Under the pieces are notes generated by a model. It had not been told where the DNA came from, searched no databases, and worked only from the letters and a program-made list of their open reading frames with translations. Below are positions 1 to 12,118 of a stretch of 64,000 nucleotides of DNA, piece after piece (the first letter of the stretch is position 1; the number at the start of each line of letters is the position of its first letter). The translations under genes were made by a program, and so were the position numbers. Location: NCBI GenBank assembly GCA_949152475.1, contig OX424562.1, forward strand, positions 744,001 through 808,000, given 5' to 3'. The DNA is from Terebella lapidaria (taxonomy: Eukaryota > Annelida > Polychaeta > Terebellida > Terebellidae).

Positions 1-705
1 GTTGCCCTTGAATCGCCGGTCTCCATGTGGCGGCCATTTTGAATTTTTGACGGGTTGGCGAAAAAAATTTTGTTTTGAGATTTTTATTTCAAAACATAGT
101 AATTGGGGTTTTTGACATGATGTGTATAAATATGTATATAGTGTATAAAGTGCCTTGAATTGCTCAAAAGGCTAGAAATTTAGGCTGAATAGGCCCCAAA
201 TTTAATTTTTGGTCGTTTTCCTTCAAATTTATCTGATCAGTTTTGAGATTTTTGTTATAAAACATGCTAATTGGGGTCCCTGACATTGTGTATAAAGATG
301 GAGTGCTTTGAATTGCTTAAAAGGCCCCTTGAGTGTGTAAATTGGCCTCTACAGCCAAAAAATGTTTGTAGGTATAGGTGGAATTGGAAGTCATATACAT
401 GTATACCACATATATATGTGGCTTTTTGGGGTGACGTTGAACTTGACGTCAGATGACATTGAGTGCTATATCTCAGTGTCACGTCCAACAAGAAATGTGT
501 AAATTTCGTTTATAGACAAAAGACTTGTAGATAGACCTTGTATTTGTATTTTGAACATACATGAATACAAGGTTATATGCTGCACACTTAATGATGACAT
601 TGAAGTTCACGAAGATGATTGGTTTATCTTAACGTCATATCTCACCTGTCCTGTTTCAACTAAAGTTGTCCGGTAACCTATCTTAGCCCTTGGGCTAATT
701 TTTGT
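1..705. repeat. 3' part of ~1.7 kb interspersed repeat, copy 1
   Basis: Begins inside the repeat at a CCCTTGAATCGCCGGTCT module followed by GGCGGCCATTTTGAATTTTT, and ends at the shared 3' signature GTCCGGTAACCTATCTTAGC followed by the short hairpin TTAGCCC-TT-GGGCTAA and a T run (about 668-705). The same signature closes the later copies near 2930, 4636 and 6290. No credible coding region; the short reading frames here are repeat shadows. Confidence 0.8.
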
Positions 706-2932
706 TTACGGACCAATCTTTCCGAAATTTTGCACAAAAATGCACAAAAATAATTCAAGAAGGAGGTATTTTTTAGTTTTTTGATTTTCACAATATTTTC
801 AAAATGGTGGCCGTTTCCGTCGAAAATCGGCCAATTTTGGATTTGGCGGCCATTTTCTCAAAATCTGTTCAGTAACTTTTTTTCTTTTTTTTGCACAAGG
901 GTGCCTTATTATGTCCTTCATAATGTGTATAAGTTTCGTTGCCCTTGATTCGCTGGTCTGCGTGTGGCGGCCATTTTGAATTTGTCGTTTTCGTCGAAAA
1001 TCGGTCAATTTTGGGCTTTGGCGGCCATTTTCTCAAAATCTGTTCAGTAACTTTTTTTTTTATTGATGCATAACACTCCTCATATGTACCCCTATGACAT
1101 GTATAAATTTCGTTGCCCTTGAATCGCTCGAAGTGGGCCATTTTGGGCCCAAACTCGGCCCAAATGGGACTTTCCCATGTTAAATTCTCCTCTGCTTTAT
1201 AATGGGACACATTAAAGCGTAATATCTCACTTAATATTGAGATTAGAGACTACGAATGAATTGTGGACATATAGGAAATGATATATGCTGAATATTCTCG
1301 TGACCTTGAATTTGACCTTTGACCTCATTTTCAAGGTCACAGGACAAAATGACTAATATCTTGCTTATTATCGACTTTACAGCTTAGGAATCAATTGTGA
1401 ACATATAGGAAACGATATATGCTGAATATTCTCGTGACCTTGACTTTGACCTTTGACCTCATTTTCAAGGTCACATGACAAAATGGCTAATATCTCGCTT
1501 ATCATCGACTTTACAGCTTAGGAATCAATTGTGAACATATAGGAAATGATATATGCTGAATATTTTCGTGACCTTGAATTTGACCTTTGACCTCATTTCC
1601 AAGGTCACAGGACAAAATTGCTAATATCTCGCTTATTATCGACTTTACAGCTTAGGAATCAATTGTGAACATATAGGAAATGATATATGCTGAATATTCT
1701 CGTGACCTTGAATTTGACCTTTGACCTCATTTTCAAGGTCACAGGACAAAATGGCCAATATCTTGCTTATTAGCGACTTTACAGCTTAGGAATCAATTGT
1801 GAACATATAGGAAATGATATATGCTGAATATTTTCGTGACCTTGAATTTGACCTTTGACCTCATTTCCAAGGTCACAGGACAAAATTGCTAATATCTCGC
1901 TTATTATCGACTTTACAGCTTAGGAATCAATTGTGAACATATAGGAAATGATATATGCTGAATATTCTCGTGACCTTGAATTTGACCTTTGACCTCATTT
2001 TCAAGGTCACAGGACAAAATGGCCAATATCTTGCTTATTAGCGACTTTACAGCTTAGGAATCAATTGTGAACATATAGGAAATGATATGTGCTGAAAATT
2101 CTCATGACCCTGAATTTGACCTTTGATTTCATTTTCAAGGTCACATGACAAAATGGTTAATATCTGGCTTATCGACTTTACAGCTTAGGAATCAATTGTG
2201 AACACATAGGAAATGATATATGCTGAAAATTCTCATGACCCTGAATTTGACCTTTGACCTCATTTTCAAGGTCACATGACTAAATGGCTAATATCTTGCT
2301 TATTATCGACTTTACAGCTTAGGAATCAATTGTGAACATATAGGAAATGATATATGCTGAATATTCTCATGACCTTGAATTTGACCTTTGACCTCATTTC
2401 CAAGGTCACAGGACAAAATTGCTAAAATCTCGCTTATTATCGACTTTACAGCTTAGGAATCAATTGTGAACATATAGGAAATGATATATGCTGAAAATTC
2501 TCATGTCCCTGAATTTGACCTTTGACCTCATTTTCAAGGTCACATGACAAAATGGCTAATATCTTGCTTATTATCGACTCTACAGCTTAGGAATCAATTG
2601 TGAACATATATGATATATTCTGAATATTTTAATGATATTGAATTTGACTGTTGACCTGAATTTCAAGGTCAGTCATTTTATTTTCAAAGTCAGATTACAA
2701 AATGGCTTATATCTCGCTTATTATCAAATTTACAGCTTAGGGGTCCATAGTGAACATATAGGAAATGATGTATGCTGAATAGTTTGGTGATCTAGAATTT
2801 AACCTTTGATCCCATTTTCACGGTTAGAGATATGGCGATTTCAGTGGTCACCTTGAGCTTGACCTTCAACTTTCTCGGCTTAACTCTGTATATTTCTCCG
2901 GTAACATTTCTAGCCCATTGGGCTAATTTTTT
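706..2932. repeat. ~1.7 kb interspersed repeat, copy 2, expanded by a satellite
   Basis: Second head-to-tail copy. Its 5' end lacks the GGTTACCGGACC...CGTCCGTCC start seen in copies 3 and 4. It keeps the TTTGCACAAAAATGC and GGCGGCCATTTTCTC modules (about 733-1060), then carries the 134-bp satellite at 1247-2733, and closes with CTCCGGTAACATTTCTAGCC and the GGGCTAATTTTTT tail. Noncoding. Confidence 0.75.
1247..2733. repeat. 134-bp tandem repeat, about 11 copies
   Basis: The phrase AGCTTAGGAATCAATTGTGA recurs at 1381, 1515, 1649, 1783, 1917, 2051, 2182, 2316, 2450 and 2584: a strict 134-bp period except for one 131-bp unit and a decayed last unit. Each unit holds TGACCTTTGACCT and a downstream CAAGGTCA. 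Units 1515-1782 and 1783-2050 are identical as a 268-bp pair, so recent amplification copied a dimer. Diverged reverse-strand copies occur at 31140-31720. Confidence 0.95.
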
Positions 2933-4639
2933 AGGTTACCGGACCTTTGGTCCGATAACCTATTGGCATGGCGTTGTGTCCGTCGTCCGTCCGTCCGTCC
3001 GGCGTTAACATTTTTATCTTTAAAGTTAACGATCGAATCTTTCTGAAATTTTGCACAAAAATGCCTAAAAATATTTTGAGAAGGAGGTATTTTTTGTTTT
3101 TTGATTTTCGCATTTTTTTTCAAAATGGCGGCCGTTTTTGTCGAAAAACGCTAAATTTTGGACTTTGACGGCCATTTTCTCAAAAACTGTCTGATCAGTT
3201 TTGAGTTTTTGGTTTCAAAAGATTCCCCTCATATACCTCTGTGATATGTAAAAGTTTGGTTGCCCTAAATCTGACGGTTTCCGTGTGGCGGCCATTTTGA
3301 ATTTTTGGCGAGTTTTTCGCCCCAAATCGCATTACTATCCATTTTGGGCCATTTCCAGGCAAAAAAAAATGTTCACGCTTTGAAAAAAATTTTGGACTTA
3401 TGTCCATAAAGATTTTCCTTATGTACCTCTGTGATGTGTATAAGTTTGGTTGCCCTTGAATCGCCGGTCTGCGTATGGCGGCCATTTTGAATTTTTGGCG
3501 GGTCGGTGAAAAAATATTTTCTCGCCCCAAATCGCATTAATATCCATTTTGGGCCATTTCTAGGCAAACAAATTTTTTCACCCTTTGAAAAAAAATTTAT
3601 GACTTAGAAAATTTTCGGCACTTTTTTCCTTCATAATGGGAGCTGTCCGGACTGTACTCATAGAACGCTTGAAGATAGAGCTTAGAAATTGGCACTTTCA
3701 AATGGGAAGTCATATATGGCGACTTGTGTGGTGACCTTGAATTTGACCTTGGATGACCTTGAAAGGTCAAAGCAGCCATTTTTGGGTCGAAAAACGCTCA
3801 AATTTGCACCTGGTCTGTATTTTCTCAAAAACTGTGTGATCAGTTTTGAGATTTTTGCTTAAAAAGTTTCCTCTTATATACCTCTGTGACGTGTATAAGT
3901 TTTGTTGCCCTTGAATCGCCGATCTCAGTGTGGCGGCCATTTTGAATTTTTGACGAGTCGGCGAAAAAAATTTTTTTCGCCCCAAATAACATTACTATCC
4001 ATTTTGGGCAATTTCTAGGCAAAAAATAATTTTGACCCTTTGAAAAAAATTTTGGACTTAAAAAATTTTCGGCACTTTTTTCCTTCATAATGGGAGCTGT
4101 CAGGACTGTACTCATAGAACGCTTGAAGATAGAGCTTAGAAATTGGCACTTCCAAATGGGAAGTCATATATGGCGACTTGTGTGGTGACCTTGAATTTGA
4201 CCTTCGATGATCTTGAAAGGTCAAAACAGCCATTTTGGGGTAAAAAAATGCCCAGATTTGCCTTTGTAGATGAAATGCTTGCAGATAGAGCTCATGTTTG
4301 CATTATGAACATATAGGAAGACATATATGGCACAACTAATGATGACCTTGAACTTGACGTCAGATGACCTTGAGTGCCAAATGTCTGACTTGGAATGTGT
4401 AAATTGACCTGAGCGGCCTAAACGATTCCACCCAACATATAGAATATCAAATGCCGCACACATACATGTAATGGTTACATCGAAGTTCATACGGATGACC
4501 TTGATTGGTAAATCCCAAGGTCATATGTTTACACTGCGAACCTTGATTGGTAAATCTCAAGGTCTGTTAACTGCCAATGCTGCCATGGCCAAACCAAAAT
4601 TGTCCGGTAACCTATCTTAGCCTTTGGGCTAATTTTTTT
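2933..4639. repeat. ~1.7 kb interspersed repeat, copy 3
   Basis: Complete unit: starts AGGTTACCGGACCTTTGGTC, runs through a CGTCCGTCC-type simple repeat (about 2980-3002), and ends GTCCGGTAACCTATCTTAGC plus hairpin and T run. GGTTACCGGAC at the start and GTCCGGTAACC at the end form a short terminal inverted repeat. Inside, a ~460-bp sub-repeat recurs (CATAATGGGAGCTGTC near 3636 and 4088). Noncoding; likely a non-autonomous element abundant in the genome. Confidence 0.8.
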
Positions 4640-6290
4640 AGGTTACCGGACCTATGGTCCAATAACCTATTGCCGTGGCGTTGCGTCCGTCGTCCGTCCG
4701 TTGTCGGCGGCGGCGGCGGTGTCGTCGTCGTCGTCCGTCCACATTTTTATCTTTAAAGTTTAAGGTCCAATCTTTTCGAAAATTTGGGAAAAGATACCCT
4801 AAAATAATTTGAGAGGGAGGTATTTTTTAGTTTTTTTAATTTTTTATTATTTTTCAAAATGGCGGCCGTTTTCGTCGAAAACGGTCAATTTTGAACTTTG
4901 GCGGCCATTTTCTCGAAAACTGTCTGATCAGATTTGAGATTTTTGTTTCAAAAGATTCTAGTTATGTACCTCTGTGACATGTATAAGTTTGGTTGCCCTT
5001 GAATCGCCGGTCTGCGTATGGCGGCCATTTTGAATTTTCGACGGGTTGTCGAAAAAAAAAATTCTTGGCCCAAATCGCATTACTATCCATTTTGGGCCAT
5101 TTCTAAACAAAACAAAAATTTTCACCCTTTGAAAAATTTTTTGGACTCCTTCATAATGGGAGCTGCCAGGACTGTACTCATAGAACGCTTGAAGATAGAG
5201 CTTAGAAATTGGCACTTTCAAATGGGAAGTCATATGTGGCGACTTGTGTGGTGACCTTGAGTTTGACCTTGGATGACCTTGAAAGGTCAAAACAGCCATT
5301 TTTTTGGTTGAAAAATGCCCAAATTTGCATCTTGTCTGTCTTTTCTCGAAAACTTTCTGATCAGTTTTGAGATTTTGGTTTCAAAAGATTCCCCTTTTGT
5401 ACTTTTATGATGTGTATAAGTTTTGTTGCCCTTGAATCGCCGGTCTCTGTGTGGCAGCCATTTTGAATTTTTGACCGGTCGGCGAAAATTGTATATTTTT
5501 GGCCTCAAATTGTATTACTATCCATTTTAGGCCATTTCTGGGCAAAAAAATTTTTCACCCTTCGAAAAAAAATTTGGACTTCGAAAATTTTCGACATTTT
5601 TTCCTTCATAATGGGAGCTGCCAGGACTTTACTCATAGAACGCTTGAAGATAGAGCTTAGAAATTGGCACTTTCAAATGGGAAGTCATATACGGCAATTT
5701 GTGTGTTGACCTCGAATTTGACCTTTGATGACCTTGAAAGATCAAAACAGCCATTTTGGGGTAAAAAAAATGCCCAGATTTGCCTCTACAGATGAAATGC
5801 TTGTAGATAGAGCCTAAGTTTGCATTATGGGCATATAGGAAGTCATATATGGAACAACTGATGATGACCTTGACCTTAGATGACCTTGAGTGCTAAATGT
5901 CCGATGTGAAATGTGTAAATTAGCCACCGAGGCTTAAACACTTGCACATACAGGGTAGGATTGTATAAGCTTACAAGAAGTCATGTATTTATAGCACATC
6001 TCTTGGAGACCTTGAATTTGACCTTATATATATATGACCTTGAAATCCAAATCTCACAACCTTGCCTGACCTGACATGTGTAAATTGGCCTCTACAGACC
6101 AAATACTTGTTGTTAGAGCTTATATGTTTGTATTATGAACATATATGAAGACATATATGCAGCATACATGTACCTAATGGTGATATTGCAGTTCACAAAG
6201 ATGTCCTTGATTGGTAAATCTCAAAGTCATATGTCACTTGCAATGCTTAAAGCCAACATTGTCCGGTAACCTATCTTAGCCCTTGGGCTA
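4640..6290. repeat. ~1.7 kb interspersed repeat, copy 4
   Basis: Same start and end signatures as copy 3, including GGTTACCGGACC and the terminal GTCCGGTAACCTATCTTAGC hairpin tail. The simple-repeat block near 4690-4740 is GGCGGCGGCGG/GTCGTCGTC rather than plain CGTC. The ~456-bp sub-repeat recurs (CATAATGGGAGCTGCC near 5152 and 5608). Noncoding. Confidence 0.8.
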
Positions 6291-6652
6291 ATTTTTTTTT
6301 TTTTTTTTTTTACTTTCCGCCGTTAGGTTTCCGATCAAAAACTCGGGAACGCCTGAACGGATCTTGTCCAAATTTGCACCACTGGTCAGAAATATTACAT
6401 GGAAGACCCCTATTGTTTTGGAGGCGGCTCCGGGGTCCGTGAGGTCCGTGAGGATGAAATCAAGGTTGATTTTGAGACTTGGTTTTCGAGCGATAACTCA
6501 AAAAGTATTCATGCAATGGCAAGTATTCTATGCATGGGAGTTCATATACCACCCGGGAAGAACCCTATTGATTTTGGGATCAATCCGTCGATCGACCTTT
6601 GACCTAGAGCTCGGAAGAATTTTTGCTGATTCATCCTTGAGGCTTTCATGCA
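6291..6652. other. T tract and degenerate repeat-like sequence
   Basis: A ~22-bp T tract (about 6289-6310) is followed by CCGATCAAAAACTCGGGAAC and related sequence that leads into the 147-bp tandem repeat. The open frames here continue into repeat sequence and match no family I know. No gene supported. Confidence 0.5.
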
Positions 6653-7012
6653 TATCTCGGAAACGGTGCGTCGTAGAGCGAAACGGAGCTCAATTTCGGC
6701 CTCCTGGCACCAGACAAACTAGTCTAGGAGGTATCTTGCGTCGAGACGACCCCTGGTGTCGAATTTATTTTTGCCGACTCAGCACTTCCTGTTTGGCCGT
6801 ATCTCGGAAACGGTGCATCGTAGAGTGAAACGGAGCTCAATTCCGGCCTCCTGGCACTAGACAAACTAGTCTAGGGGGTATTATGGGTAGAGGCGACTCC
6901 TGGTGTCGAATTTATTTTTGCCGACTCGGCACTTCCTGTTCGGCTGTATCTCGGAAACGGTGTGTCGTAGAGCGAAACGGAGCTCAATTCCGGCCTTCTG
7001 GCACTAGGTAAA
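6653..7012. repeat. 147-bp tandem repeat, ~2.5 copies
   Basis: TATCTCGGAAACGGTG recurs at 6653, 6800 and 6947, a constant 147-bp period. Each unit contains GCGAAACGGAGCTCAATT (with small changes), GGCCTCCTGGCAC and CCGACTCRGCACTTCCTGTT. Noncoding in appearance. Confidence 0.9.
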
Positions 7013-7046
7013 CGGAGCGGAGTTCTTAGTTTGTACTTGTCATGTA

Positions 7047-7160
7047 TCTATTACATGGGGTTAGTTTCGGATTTCTAAATTATTTTCATAGGTTGTTGGG
7101 CAGTTGTAAACTAATTCCATCAGGTGTACAGTAGAAACAACTACATTTAACACACTGTCT
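7047..7160. repeat. Dispersed terminal module (pair of 33339-33436)
   Basis: About 110 bp containing TTCTAAATTATTTTCATAGG, TTGTTGGGCAGTTGTA and TACAGTAGAAACAACTACAT, nearly identical to 33339-33436. There it forms the right edge of the composite that splits the BEL element, so this copy probably marks the end of a related mobile element, here preceded by the 147-bp repeats. Confidence 0.7.
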
Positions 7161-7788
7161 GCCCCTGATGACGCCAGTGTGTCTTTGGATAAACTATTTG
7201 GTCGGGCTTTGTTTCTATTGCAAAATGTATTTTATGTTTGTTATTGTCATCATCAAAATCTGATTGTATTGGTGGTAATAGATTGATACTTACATGAAGC
7301 CTGCAAAAAGCAACAACATAATCTCAGAAAATTGATGGTAGGTGGGTATTTTTGGTTGGAAACACATCCGTAACGAGGTTTCCAGCAGAGGGACTTAGCA
7401 GATAGACTAACATAATGATATTCTTTTGCGTGGTAGTTTCATTTGTTGTTGACACCTTCTTTATTATTAACATTAAACACATGAAGTGAGATTATTCCTC
7501 AATTGTCGTCCGATTGCCTCTTTGTCTACATGTAATCACCTTTCAATGGAACTTTTGCCCACTGCTAATGCACAGTGCATGAGGGTTGATTGGTTGACAG
7601 TTGGTCAAATGCAACAGTTAATGGGAGGTGACACTCGTCTGTTTGTGTTTGTCAAGCAATTGCTTATCGTAGCACACACGAGATATGTGCTGCAGGATTC
7701 ACGTACCAGGCGCCGGTGCGGGGTGCGAAGCGCCACGGACCCCAGTGGAAGAACCGGTTCTTTGACGTCCCTGACGTGGTCATGGACG
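7161..7788. other. No recognised gene
   Basis: AT-rich sequence with no coding region I can support. Base composition becomes GC-rich from about 7700 toward the gypsy-associated sequence on the right. Confidence 0.5.
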
Positions 7789-9735
7789 TCACCACCCGCA
7801 GTGGAATGTATCCAAAGTTGAATACAGGCCCCGCTTCATCACTAGCAGTGTGAAGTCCCTCACCGCGGTCAGGGCCTCCAAGCTGGGGAAGTATCGTTGC
7901 TCCGGTCTACGAGAGTAGCACCGCTTGCACACGAACATCCTTACCCAGGGGTAATGGTACCCCGTAACGTATCGACTCAGATGGTCGTAGGAAGGATACC
8001 TACGATCCCAATTGAGCGCACAATGCGGGTCCTTATACCCGACCAGGGATTCCGGACAGAGGAGGCATGTTACCCCGTCCTCAGTCTCGGGCGTCAGCCC
8101 GACACGCTCCTCGTCCGTGAGTGGACGAGGCCGTGTGAAAGGCGTGTCGGCCGCCGCACCGGCGTCCGCCGTGCGGCGCGCCTGCGGATCCCTGCCATAA
8201 CGCGGGAGGAACATGTGTCCCTGACGCACCCCAGGGAGTTCGGGGCCCATCTCGGCCCGCAGCCTCTGGATAGAGGGCTGCTTCGAGGACGACCGCTTTT
8301 TCTTGGCCGCCCCCGAACGATTCTCCGACCTGGGTTGTCGGGGCACACTCTCCGCGCGTTGGGTCGCGGCTCTTTGTTGCGACGCAACAAAAGCCCGATG
8401 TCCCGCGTCCAGTGCGGCGTCAGACAGGTTGACCCCGTCTTGCTCAGCGCGCTTCCGGAGGAGTTCTAGGTGTAGATCTCCTTCCTTTGGCACGGGCCGC
8501 CCACGGTCCACTGGACTCGACCCCACCTCCGCAGCTCCGGTAGGCTTCTTTTTACCGGAGGAAGAAGAAGAGGAGGTTCCTTTTGGTGCCTAAATAAACA
8601 CCCGCTTACTGGAACCTCCCGTGCCCTGGCCGGACCCTTCGGAGGCGCCGCCCGCACCAGATCCCGAGGGATTAGGCGCCTTGGCATCTCCGGGTTTGGC
8701 GGAGGACCCTGACTGGCCGCCCGGCTTAGGCGCCAGCGGCTTGGGTCCTCCGGACTGTGATCCGCTTTGAGGCGGGGCACCGCCGGACTTCTTTTTCCGG
8801 TGGTTCCGCTTCTTCTTCTTCTTCGGAGGCGAGGAGACCGGGTCCTGGTCGGATCTGGACTCAGATCGCCCTCGGTTGGCGGCCTCCAGTTGCTGCTGGG
8901 CCTGCCACTGCTTCTGGGCGATCTCCTTGGCTCGACGGCGAGTGCGTCGGGAGATGGGCGATACAAACCCGTCATCCCGGTTCTCGGTCTCCTTCGAGCC
9001 AGATTCCTGTTCCTGGGCCGGAGCTTGGGATGTGGCTTCCTCAGCCGCGTCAACCTGCTCCGCCCAAGTCCCAGGTGTCTTCCTGCTCCGCCCAAGTCCC
9101 AGGTGTCTGCGGACACCGTGGAGTTCTCGGCGGAACCGGTGTCCGGACGGCGACGGCCATCCGGACGGGTTTCTGCACTCATCCGGCCCCAGAGACGCAA
9201 GCATCTCCGCGGGCGGATGCAACACAATGTCGACACCAGCGGGTCCTACCTCACTGCAGTCCATCAACTCTTCCACGCGGGGAAAAGGAGACGGATCTAG
9301 GAGCTGCTCGGCGCCTAAAGTAGCCGAGTCACTCTCTGCAGGGCGGCCCGCCGCGACCTCACTCTCGGACTCGGTTCCTGTACCAGAACCAGAGTCGGAG
9401 CTGGATTCCGCAGAACCCACATACGCGCCTTCGGGGTTATCTCTCTCGCCATCCCCCTCAGGACGCATGGGTCTCGAGTACGAATTACCGCGCTCAAGAG
9501 ACTCATCTTCCGAAGAAAACTCCTTCCAACCGTCCCCGTCACTCTTCTCTGACATATTCAAGCGCTCTCCGCTTAAACACTGGGAGTCAGATCTGCAGAT
9601 CTGTCTCCACCAGTGCCGAGTGCTCGAATGACCAGAGATTATCGAGTTACATAGCTTTAAAGGCATCAAGTGTTGGCAGTTATACTGCACGCGCACCGCA
9701 TGACGCGTTCCCGTGGAAACGTCTGTCCACTGCAT
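7789..9735 (-). pseudogene. Acidic/Lys-rich protein with C-terminal zinc-binding-type region, one in-frame TAG
   Basis: A long minus-strand frame open from the ATG at 9735 to 7789 apart from a single TAG at 8590-8592; both halves are in the same frame, about 648 codons together. A second plausible start is the internal ATG of MSEKSDGDGW (about 9557). Order: Ser/Glu/Asp-rich N-terminal part, Gln/Ala-rich stretch, lysine-rich KKKKKRNHRKKK with SPP (nuclear-localisation-like), Gly/Ser/Pro linker, then after the stop a basic segment and a C-terminal region with CLLC, spaced histidines and CKRC that could bind zinc. No signal peptide or membrane segment. It lies 3' of a gypsy integrase, the position of an env or accessory gene. 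Family not recognised. Either a pseudogene with one nonsense change, or a frame using stop readthrough. Confidence 0.6.
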
Positions 9736-11294
9736 CTACCAGATCGACAGACAAAAGAACGTTTTACACTATCTCATACATATACACGCATCTCCCCCCG
9801 GTGACTCCTATCACTCCATGTATACGGGTGGCTTACATACACAAGCCATTCCGGGGAAACCTACTGAAATACTTCAGTAATTAACAGCAGTCATTAGCAA
9901 TATCTTTCACACTGGCGATCAATGACGTGAAGTTAATCACCCTCGCAGGTTAAAGATTGTATACAATGTATCAAAAGCCAAACTACTTGTGGGTGTTACG
10001 ATTATGTCACCCTATCAGCAGCGATAAATAAAAATTTAACACCGCCCAAGCAGCAATGGAAATAAATCCACCACCACTTGCATGCTTTTCATAGGTCACG
10101 GCATACAGCCTTTGATACAATGTACACAATCTCCTACACCCCTCTTGCGAAAGCAGAATTCTCCCGATTTCTTACTCTCTATTGCACCAGGGAAAAGAGA
10201 TATATCACTAAACTTTCTCATATATTTGGTAAATGAGTAAGAATAGCATTTCCATGGGAACACGCGCACACTTGTGGCTTATAATCCTCCCATAAATAAT
10301 AAATGAGATGGAAAATAAACAAAATCACTCTCCATAGCCGCTGGTACGCTTACAAGGCGATCGAGCAAGCCCATGACAGGCGGACAGACAATTGGGCGCC
10401 CTGTGGGCGTTCATGACGCGCCCACTAGCATCACAAACGTACAGCCCGGCCGCGGGCAAGCCCGGTCAAACCTAGAGCCCAAACAAACGACTAACGGAGA
10501 GCGGAGCCAATAGATTAGACGCGAAGCCGGCATGGGCCATAACCTCAATGGTTAGGGGGCGAACCCTTCATACCGGCGCCCAATCTAGAGGCGCCCAAAG
10601 ATGGTGAAAGCAATAGCCGGCGGACGTCCGGAGCTGCCCGCGGACGGAGTCCAGGCCGAACGCCTACCATAGAATGGCGTATTGCCCTCATCCAATGAAC
10701 ATGATATTGGAATTAAAAGCCACCACAAGTGTTGCGCATGTAATATACGACCCCCTTCTTAGAAGGAGGCCGGGGTTCCGGTCATTCCGGCCGGACCGTG
10801 TATTGTAAGGTACGATCCGGACGAGAATGAGCGTCCCCCGCCGCCGCGGCTGGTCCGCACACGCGGACTCAACAACCGCTCCATTATCATAATGGATAGT
10901 CGGTTTCCTGCCGTTAGAAACCTAACTTACTATAACCTTAATTATAGTAATGGCGCACGGGGGATAACTACACTGAAGTGCGTCATCTTAAAGCGTCGCG
11001 GACGCCGGACGAGTCGCGCGGACGAACCGCGGACGTCAGTCCTCGCGTGCGGACACTATCCCCGCGTCCAAAGCCAGTTCCCCAGGTGCTTCTCCCGTAG
11101 CGGACGTAAATCCCAACCTCAGTCTGGCCACTTAAGAGGCTGTTCCGGGACCAGGGGCATCCGGCAAATCCACAAAAGTCGCCCGGTCAGCGTAGCCGCT
11201 GTGTTAACTACGCCGGACTACAGGCGAACTGATGCGGATAGGGTTGCCGCACGTCCCTAGCAAACTACGGGAGGGCGGATGCGGAGCGGCGGCG
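9736..11294 (-). other. 3' noncoding region of gypsy family C, copy B
   Basis: About 1.5 kb with no coding frame. Segments 9780-10775 match 20700-21650 of the full-length copy (for example CACTTGTGGCTTATAATCC at 10271 and 21147, and GGGCGAACCCTTCATACCG at 10557 and 21436). About 500 bp (10776-11276) is absent from that copy but present, inverted, at 60510-61020. This conserved tail follows integrase in all three family C copies. Confidence 0.75.
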
Positions 11295-11448
11295 TTACGA
11301 CATGAAAGTATCCGCGGACCTCAACTCTGGAGATAGCCACAAAGTAGCCACCCGCGGAGGTAAGTCGTGCGGACTCTCACGGAACGACCCAAAACCCGTC
11401 CTTGGTGTGATAGATGGGTACCGCAGACGCATTCGCATGGGCGGAATG

Positions 11449-12114
11449 TTATTCCCACCCATACCGGGACGGCGCACATGGTTTCCGGCGTGGCCGCCTG
11501 TCATCCGCAGGTACTGGAGGGAGTGGGGGTACCTGCGGATCGCCGTCATCTGGCTGATAGCCACCCAGTCCATCATCTGACGGGTCAGAGAGGTCCGGGA
11601 GGCCCACCATACGGCGCACACGCTCGTCTGGAGTCCGCGGATCCTGACTGGACGGATCCCATACAGGAGCGTCATCCGGTTCCGCATCTTGAACGAGCGG
11701 ATCCATGACAAGCGGGCCCTCGTACTTCTTCAGATTATCGATATGGACAACCAGAACCCTGTCCGGATCGGAATCCCTCCGGATCCGGTAGTCCACATCT
11801 GTCACCTGTTTCAGTACCGTAAACGGGCCTATCCACGGCTTAGCAAATTTGTTACCTTGCTTAAGCGGCGGATAATAATAGCGCACCTTGTCTCCTTCCG
11901 CAAAAGCTGGCCTACTTTTAGCATGGGTGTCATAGCCTCGCTTCTGCCGGATGGCAGACTTGTCCAGGCGCGCACGCGTGAAATCATGGGCGTTCGTCAG
12001 GGCGCGGCGAGCCCACTCCACGTACTCCGGACCGCACTGGGGTACTGGGCCGGTCTCTGCCGCAGTTGGATACATAATATCCACGGGCAGATTTAGTTCC
12101 CGGCCGTACAACAT
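11449..12114 (-). pseudogene. Gypsy integrase C-terminal part (copy B)
   Basis: Begins at the MLYGRELNLPVDIMYP segment that follows the catalytic core, and continues through a basic region, the GPY/F-type module (KPWIGPFTVLKQVTDVDYRI) and an acidic Pro/Asp-rich tail ending RYGWE. The zinc-binding N-terminus and the DDE core are missing: at about 12115 the frame runs straight into RNase H-proximal sequence, so ~1.8 kb has been deleted relative to 22500-24270. Nonfunctional remnant. Confidence 0.85.
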
Positions 12115-12118
12115 CGCG

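Noticed and set aside
8466-9236. 256-codon Arg/Pro-rich frame overlapping the accessory gene
   Set aside because: Alternative-phase shadow of 8590-9735 in GC-rich low-complexity sequence.
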